The position numbers and the translations under genes were made by a program. The notes under the pieces are model-generated. The model was not told the origin of the DNA. It was given only the letters and a program-made list of their open reading frames with translations, and did not search any database. From Oscillospiraceae bacterium (GTDB lineage: Bacteria; Bacillota; Clostridia; Oscillospirales; Oscillospiraceae): 57,060 nt of DNA. This document shows positions 53,091-57,060 of this stretch, in pieces. The first letter of the stretch is position 1. Every line of letters starts with the position of its first letter. The DNA lies in contig WRAO01000014.1 in NCBI GenBank assembly GCA_009780175.1, positions 1 to 57,060 of the forward strand, written 5' to 3'.

Positions 53091-53678
53091 ATGCTATTTT
53101 TTTCATCGAATGCGCCCAATTGGTTATTGGTGTTCCTCGGCAACCCCGGCGAGCAATACCGGGACACGCGCCACAATGTCGGGTTTCTGACGGCGGAGCT
53201 ATTGGCCAAAGAACACAATATCCCCATCAAACGCATCAAGTTCGACGCTCTGACAGGGATCGGCACCATCAGCGGCGAAAAAGTGATGCTGATGATGCCG
53301 CAGACCTATATGAACCGCTCGGGAGACGCGGTCTATCTCGCGGCGAGGAGCTATAAAATCCCACCGGAACGGATTTTAGTTGTGACAGACGACACGGCGA
53401 TCGATACGGGCAGACTCCGTGTGCGCCGCCGCGGGTCCGCAGGGGGACATAACGGGCTGAAGAGCATTATCATGCGCATGCAGAGCGAAGAGTTTCCCCG
53501 CATCCGCATCGGCGTAGGCGCGCCGCCCCACCCGGAGTATGACCTCGCAGATTGGGTCCTGGGCAGGCCTCGGGGCCGGGAAATGGAAGCGGTGCAATCG
53601 GCGATTGGAGAGGCCGCACGCGCGGTGGAAGTAGTCCTCCATGACGGCCTAGATGCCGCGATGGCGGAATTTAATTAG
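53091..53678 (+). CDS. pth: Peptidyl-tRNA hydrolase
   Basis: 195 residues: LVFLGNPGEQYRDTRHNVGF with catalytic His and Asn, MMPQTYMNRSGDAV, and RVRRRGSAGGHNGLKSIIMR, which binds the peptidyl-tRNA. It frees tRNA from dropped-off peptides. Residues around 95 read VVTDDTAIDTGRLRV where the family usually has HDDLDL; the catalytic Asp is kept. The ribosome site is weak (AGAGGG). It lies 29 bases after prs in the same transcript. Confidence 0.95.
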   Translation: MLFFSSNAPNWLLVFLGNPGEQYRDTRHNVGFLTAELLAKEHNIPIKRIKFDALTGIGTISGEKVMLMMPQTYMNRSGDAVYLAARSYKIPPERILVVTDDTAIDTGRLRVRRRGSAGGHNGLKSIIMRMQSEEFPRIRIGVGAPPHPEYDLADWVLGRPRGREMEAVQSAIGEAARAVEVVLHDGLDAAMAEFN

Positions 53679-53682
53679 GCTT

Positions 53683-53771
53683 GTAGGGGCGAACTGTGTT
53701 CGCCCGCAATTAGGCGGTGGATTCTCCAGCGTTACGAGGCCGAAAAGCGGGCGAACACAGTTCGCTCCTGC
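53683..53771. repeat. 89-bp MITE-like element made of two palindromes
   Basis: The left arm at 53683-53707 (core GGGGCGAACTGTGTTCGCCC) and the right arm at 53747-53771 (core GCGGGCGAACACAGTTCGCT) match each other as inverted repeats at 22 of 25 positions, and each arm is itself palindromic. It lies between pth and murC. Related units are at 40805-40876 and, more distantly, at 40211-40286 and 39563-39594. Confidence 0.75.
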
Positions 53772-53851
53772 GTGTTTAATCACAATCCGGCGCGGCAATG
53801 ATTATACTGCTTTTGAACCATGTTTCCTATTTTTACACGCGGAGGTCAAGG

Positions 53852-55225
53852 ATGACCAGATATAACATAGCAGACTATATGCGGCCCGGCTGCCGGGTCC
53901 ATTTGGTCGGAATCGGCGGCGTATCCATGGCGCCTCTGGCGGAGGCGCTACTCGGCGCTGGACTATTAGTCGCAGGCTCCGATATGGCGCAAAGCCCGAC
54001 GACAGAGCGCCTCTCCGCCAGCGGTATCCCCATCGCAATCGGCCACGGAGCGGAGAATTTGCAAGATGCCCAGTGCGTCGTCCGCACAGCGGCAGCCCGG
54101 GAAGACAATCCGGAAGTCGCGGCAGCCCGGGCGATGAATCTACCCATCTTCGAGCGTGCCGAGGCCTGGGGACATATCATGCGCCAGTATCAAAACGCCG
54201 TCTGCATCGCCGGTACCCACGGGAAAACGACAACCACTTCGATGACCACACATATCCTCCTCGCGGCGGGCGTAGATCCTACCGTGATGATAGGCGGGAC
54301 CCTGCCCAAATTGAAAGCAGGCCACCGCGTAGGCGATGGAGACACCATTGTGCTCGAGAGCTGCGAATATTACGACTCCTTCCACAACTTTTCCCCCACC
54401 GTAGCCGTCGTGCTCAACGTGGAAGAAGACCATCTGGACTATTTTGCGGACCTAGAAGAAATCCGGGCCTCGTTCCGCACGTTTGCCGACCTCGTGCCGG
54501 CAGATGGATGCATCGTGGCCAACGGAGACGATACGAATACCATGGACGCGCTCATCCCCCTGGGGCGTCCCCTCCTGACCTTCGGATTCGGCGGCCAAAA
54601 CCGTGTCCGGGCCACAAATATCATCCACAAAGACGGACGCACATCTTTCGATGTCACGCTGGACGGCGCGCCCTATGCGGCGATTACGCTCCAGATGCCG
54701 GGAAATCACAATGTCTCCAACGCTCTCGCGGCGATTGCCGTGGCGATCTTTCTGAAACTCCCGGTCGATGCCGTAATAGAAGGCCTTGCGGACTTTACCG
54801 GAGCCGGTCGGCGGTTTGAATACAAAGGCGAGCGAAACGGAGCCAAGGTCTACGACGACTACGCCCACCACCCCAGCGAACTGCGTGCTCTCCTCGACGC
54901 CGTGGAACATCTCGGCTATGAGCGCGTGATTGTCGCGTTTCAGCCCCACACCTACACACGGACGAAAGCCCTGTTTTCCGATTTCGTCCGAGAACTCCGT
55001 CGCCCAGACCTCGTTCTGGTCGCCGAAATCTACGCCGCGCGTGAGACAAACACGATAGGTATCACAGCGGAAGACCTCACAGTCGAAATCCCCGGCGCGA
55101 CCCATTTTGCGACCCTGCCAGGCCTGGCAGAGGCCCTCCGCGAACTCGCGAGGCCGGGAGATTTAATCCTCACCGTAGGCGCGGGAGATATCTTCAAAGT
55201 CGGTGAGGCGATATTGGATCAATAG
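53852..55225 (+). CDS. murC: UDP-N-acetylmuramate-L-alanine ligase
   Basis: 457 residues. VHLVGIGGVSMAPLAEALLG is the N-terminal UDP-binding Rossmann motif, AGTHGKTTTTSMTTHILLAA the ATP loop, VLNVEEDHLDYFADLEEIRA the central domain, and VYDDYAHHPSELRALLDAVE the C-terminal site. It adds L-Ala to UDP-MurNAc in peptidoglycan synthesis. The ATG at 53852 has GGAGG ten bases upstream. It starts 80 bases after the repeat element and is followed by birA 17 bases on. Confidence 0.96.
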   Translation: MTRYNIADYMRPGCRVHLVGIGGVSMAPLAEALLGAGLLVAGSDMAQSPTTERLSASGIPIAIGHGAENLQDAQCVVRTAAAREDNPEVAAARAMNLPIFERAEAWGHIMRQYQNAVCIAGTHGKTTTTSMTTHILLAAGVDPTVMIGGTLPKLKAGHRVGDGDTIVLESCEYYDSFHNFSPTVAVVLNVEEDHLDYFADLEEIRASFRTFADLVPADGCIVANGDDTNTMDALIPLGRPLLTFGFGGQNRVRATNIIHKDGRTSFDVTLDGAPYAAITLQMPGNHNVSNALAAIAVAIFLKLPVDAVIEGLADFTGAGRRFEYKGERNGAKVYDDYAHHPSELRALLDAVEHLGYERVIVAFQPHTYTRTKALFSDFVRELRRPDLVLVAEIYAARETNTIGITAEDLTVEIPGATHFATLPGLAEALRELARPGDLILTVGAGDIFKVGEAILDQ

Positions 55226-55242
55226 GGAAGTAGGTGTAGAGG

Positions 55243-56235
55243 ATGTCCAAAGAAGCCATACTGCGCCTTTTGGTCGAGACAGACGACTACGTCTCCGGCG
55301 AGGGGATGAGCGAGGCTCTCGGCGTATCCCGCGCGGCGATCTGGAAAAGCATCCGCGCCCTTCGCGAGGCGGGCTATGAAATTGAGGCGCGGACGAACCG
55401 CGGCTATCGCCTCCTAGTCTCGCCCGACACGCCCTTGCCGGAAGCGATCCGCCCCCTCTGCGCATCAGAAGACCTCTGCCGAGAAATCATCTACCTAGAC
55501 GCGGTAGATTCCACCAATACCTACCTAAAACGCGAAGCGGCCTCCGGAGCCCCTCATGGAACCGTAGCCATCGCAGGCGAACAGACAGGTGGGCGCGGCC
55601 GCATGGGGCGTCCTTTCATCTCCCATTCCGGCAAGGGCCTCTTTTTTAGCATCCTCCTCCGTCCGGAAGCGGTGTTGCCCGCGTCGATCACGAGTCTTAC
55701 CGCGTTTGCCGCCGTGGCCGTCTGCGAGGCCATAGAAGCAGTCGCGCCTATAAAGCCAAAGGTCAAATGGGTAAACGATATTCTGGTCGGAGACCGCAAA
55801 TTGGTAGGCATCCTCTCGGAAATGAGCATGCTCGGCGAGAGCGGCCAGGTAGACTACGTCGTCATCGGGGTCGGCGTCAATGTCCACTATCAGGCGGAGG
55901 ACTTTCCCGAAGAAATCAGAGACCGCGCCACATCTCTTGCCATACTGACCGATACGCCGCAAAGCCGCGCCAAACTCGCCGCCGCACTGATTGACGCCTT
56001 CTCCCGGATGTACAAAGTCTGCCAAACAGAGCCAGAAACTTATGTAGACCGCTATCGAGCGCGCAGCGCCACAGTTGGGAGAGAGATTCTAGTTCTCCGA
56101 GGCGAAGAGAGCCTCCCGGCCCTCGCCACAGGAATCGCCCCGGACTGCGGCCTCATAGTCCGCTACCCAGACGGGGGAGAAGAGACTCTGTTTTACGGCG
56201 AAACCTCAATCCGCACAGAACGCGGATATGTATAG
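55243..56235 (+). CDS. birA: Biotin-protein ligase and biotin operon repressor
   Basis: 330 residues. An N-terminal winged helix (1-62: MSKEAILRLLVETDDYVSGE, VSRAAIWKSIRALREAGYEI) marks the class II, DNA-binding form. The catalytic domain has STNTYLKREA, EQTGGRGRMGRPF (biotinyl-AMP loop), KVKWVNDILVGDRKLVGIL and VIGVGVNVH, and an SH3-like C-terminal domain follows (~280-330). It biotinylates carboxylase carrier proteins and represses biotin genes. The ribosome site is weak (GAAGTAGG... before ATG). Confidence 0.95.
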   Translation: MSKEAILRLLVETDDYVSGEGMSEALGVSRAAIWKSIRALREAGYEIEARTNRGYRLLVSPDTPLPEAIRPLCASEDLCREIIYLDAVDSTNTYLKREAASGAPHGTVAIAGEQTGGRGRMGRPFISHSGKGLFFSILLRPEAVLPASITSLTAFAAVAVCEAIEAVAPIKPKVKWVNDILVGDRKLVGILSEMSMLGESGQVDYVVIGVGVNVHYQAEDFPEEIRDRATSLAILTDTPQSRAKLAAALIDAFSRMYKVCQTEPETYVDRYRARSATVGREILVLRGEESLPALATGIAPDCGLIVRYPDGGEETLFYGETSIRTERGYV

Positions 56236-56272
56236 AAGAACCCCCACAGGGAGACCCTGTGGGGGTTCTTTG
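56236..56272 (+). terminator. Terminator of the prs-pth-murC-birA run
   Basis: A perfect 16-bp stem, AAGAACCCCCACAGGG (56236-56251) with its complement (56255-56270), loop AGA, then T. It begins directly after the birA stop. Confidence 0.85.
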
Positions 56273-56353
56273 ATCTGTGCCGTTTCATATAAATGAATAG
56301 AGAGGGTCGTCCAACACGGCATAAAAATATGTACAAATCGTAACCAGAAACTT

Positions 56354-56416
56354 TTGCATTTTAAGCAGTAGACAAGATAAGGTAAGAGGAGTATAGTATA
56401 TCATATATTATATATG
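56354..56416 (+). promoter_or_regulatory. AT-rich regulatory region before the tctC-type gene
   Basis: The 300-base gap holds a weak TTGCAT (56354-56359) and a strongly AT-rich stretch with the near-palindrome CATATATTATATATG (56402-56416). This is a possible GntR-type operator or -10 region. Beyond it only the ribosome site AAGGAGG is evident. Confidence 0.35.
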
Positions 56417-56539
56417 CACACGGATAAAATGAGAGAATTCGCACGCGAGGCCACAACCGCTATGCCGGGAGGTGATCTGGAAGTCCCTGTTCATCGCACA
56501 GCAAAGCAGTAACACAAAAATATGAAGGAGGCCCTACCT

Positions 56540-57060
56540 ATGACTAAGAAAGTGATTGCCATCCTACTTGCCCTTGTTCTCGTATTCGGTCTGGCTGCTT
56601 GCGCCGGTACCCCAGCCGCAACCCCGACTCCGGCACCACCTGCTGCCACGCCCGCGCCAGGCGCAGATCCAACGCCGGAACCAGCACCCCCCGCAGCTAG
56701 CCTGACCGGTACGCTCACAATCATCGTTCCCTTCAGCGCCGGCGGCTCGACAGACCTCATGGCCCGCGTGTTGCAACCGGCCCTCGCTGAGCGGCTCGGC
56801 GTCAACGTCGTAATCGAAAACCGCGGCGGTGGCGGCGGCGCACCCGGTATGATGGCCCTCGCCCAGTCCGCACCGGACGGCCACACCATCGCGCTCACCA
56901 GTATCAGCTCGGCAACACTGACGCCGAACATCTCCAATGTCGGCTACACCAATGTAGAGTTCCAGCCAGTCGCGCATATTTCCGTACTTCCCACCGGCCC
57001 TTGGGCCCGCACCGGCGAAGGCATCTACACACTGGAAGACCTGATCCGCGTCGCATCTGA
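56540..57060 (+). CDS. tctC: Tripartite tricarboxylate transporter substrate-binding lipoprotein, 3' end beyond window
   Basis: The first 173 residues are visible. The lipoprotein signal MTKKVIAILLALVLVFGLAA leads to a lipobox with Cys21 (LAAC), followed by a ~30-residue Pro/Ala/Thr linker. The TctC/Bug fold then starts with LTIIVPFSAGGSTDLMARVL, VVIENRGGGGGAPGMMALAQ and PDGHTIALTSISSATLTPNI. It would capture a carboxylate outside the membrane for a TctAB permease expected downstream. The ATG follows AAGGAGG. Together with the ThDP enzyme and FCD regulator at 45060-47566 it suggests use of organic acids, though the loci are 9 kb apart. Confidence 0.93.
   Translation, partial: MTKKVIAILLALVLVFGLAACAGTPAATPTPAPPAATPAPGADPTPEPAPPAASLTGTLTIIVPFSAGGSTDLMARVLQPALAERLGVNVVIENRGGGGGAPGMMALAQSAPDGHTIALTSISSATLTPNISNVGYTNVEFQPVAHISVLPTGPWARTGEGIYTLEDLIRVAS

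Overview
The window looks like chromosome of an endospore-forming Firmicute of the class Clostridia, moderately GC-rich for that group. I infer an Oscillospirales-like lineage, but the window does not fix the genus. The reasons are a BofA-type sporulation membrane protein, a CotJC-type spore-coat manganese catalase fragment, Gram-positive style Shine-Dalgarno sites, a BofA/SLH/WYL/FCD gene repertoire and clostridial forms of the housekeeping proteins.

Left edge (1-4500): wreckage of mobile DNA. On the minus strand there is a serine-recombinase fragment, a truncated VirD4-type coupling protein, a twice-frameshifted PcfB gene running in frame out of a Bro-N/KilA-C type antirepressor, and a small Cys-rich protein. 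This block abuts a cotJC gene that has lost its first ~30 codons. A second, intact large serine recombinase with a small upstream gene follows on the far side. From 4563 to 8912 come rplM-rpsI, bofA, a possible unidentified structured RNA, a DUF6054 gene, lysA and a nitroreductase-like gene, then an isolated tRNA-Gln(CUG).

9292-18728: accessory and stress functions. These are a 1021-residue SLH-anchored surface protein with five InlB-B type repeats, a WYL regulator followed by an SH3-like protein and DNA polymerase IV with a 27-bp operator-like sequence repeated in front of both transcription units, a CmpB-type membrane protein, and an operon of a FAD/Rieske oxidoreductase and a tocopherol-cyclase-like protein.

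18731-26855: a complete chorismate/phenylalanine operon on the minus strand (aroF-aroB-aroA-aroC-GNAT-pheA-aroE/K fusion-aroQ). Its 5' leader is the most striking find. It holds a promoter, a 23-codon leader peptide with four Phe and two Tyr codons near its end, three consecutive in-frame stops, and mutually exclusive hairpins ending in a strong terminator. This is a ribosome-mediated attenuator of the type known from enteric bacteria, with no T-box visible. A class I aminotransferase diverges from it, followed by DUF1015, acyl-ACP thioesterase and DUF3788 genes.

31845-44390: rpoB-rpoC-rpsL-rpsG-fusA-tuf, without rplJL in front, with promoters, leader hairpins and dispersed GGGGCG...CGCCC palindromes in the gaps. 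44460-57060: a hotdog thioesterase, a ThDP enzyme with a GntR/FCD regulator, a membrane-anchored XRE protein, a response regulator-small membrane protein-histidine kinase-HtrA operon, then prs, pth, murC, birA, and finally the start of a tripartite tricarboxylate transporter binding lipoprotein cut by the window edge. No CRISPR array or rRNA gene was seen.
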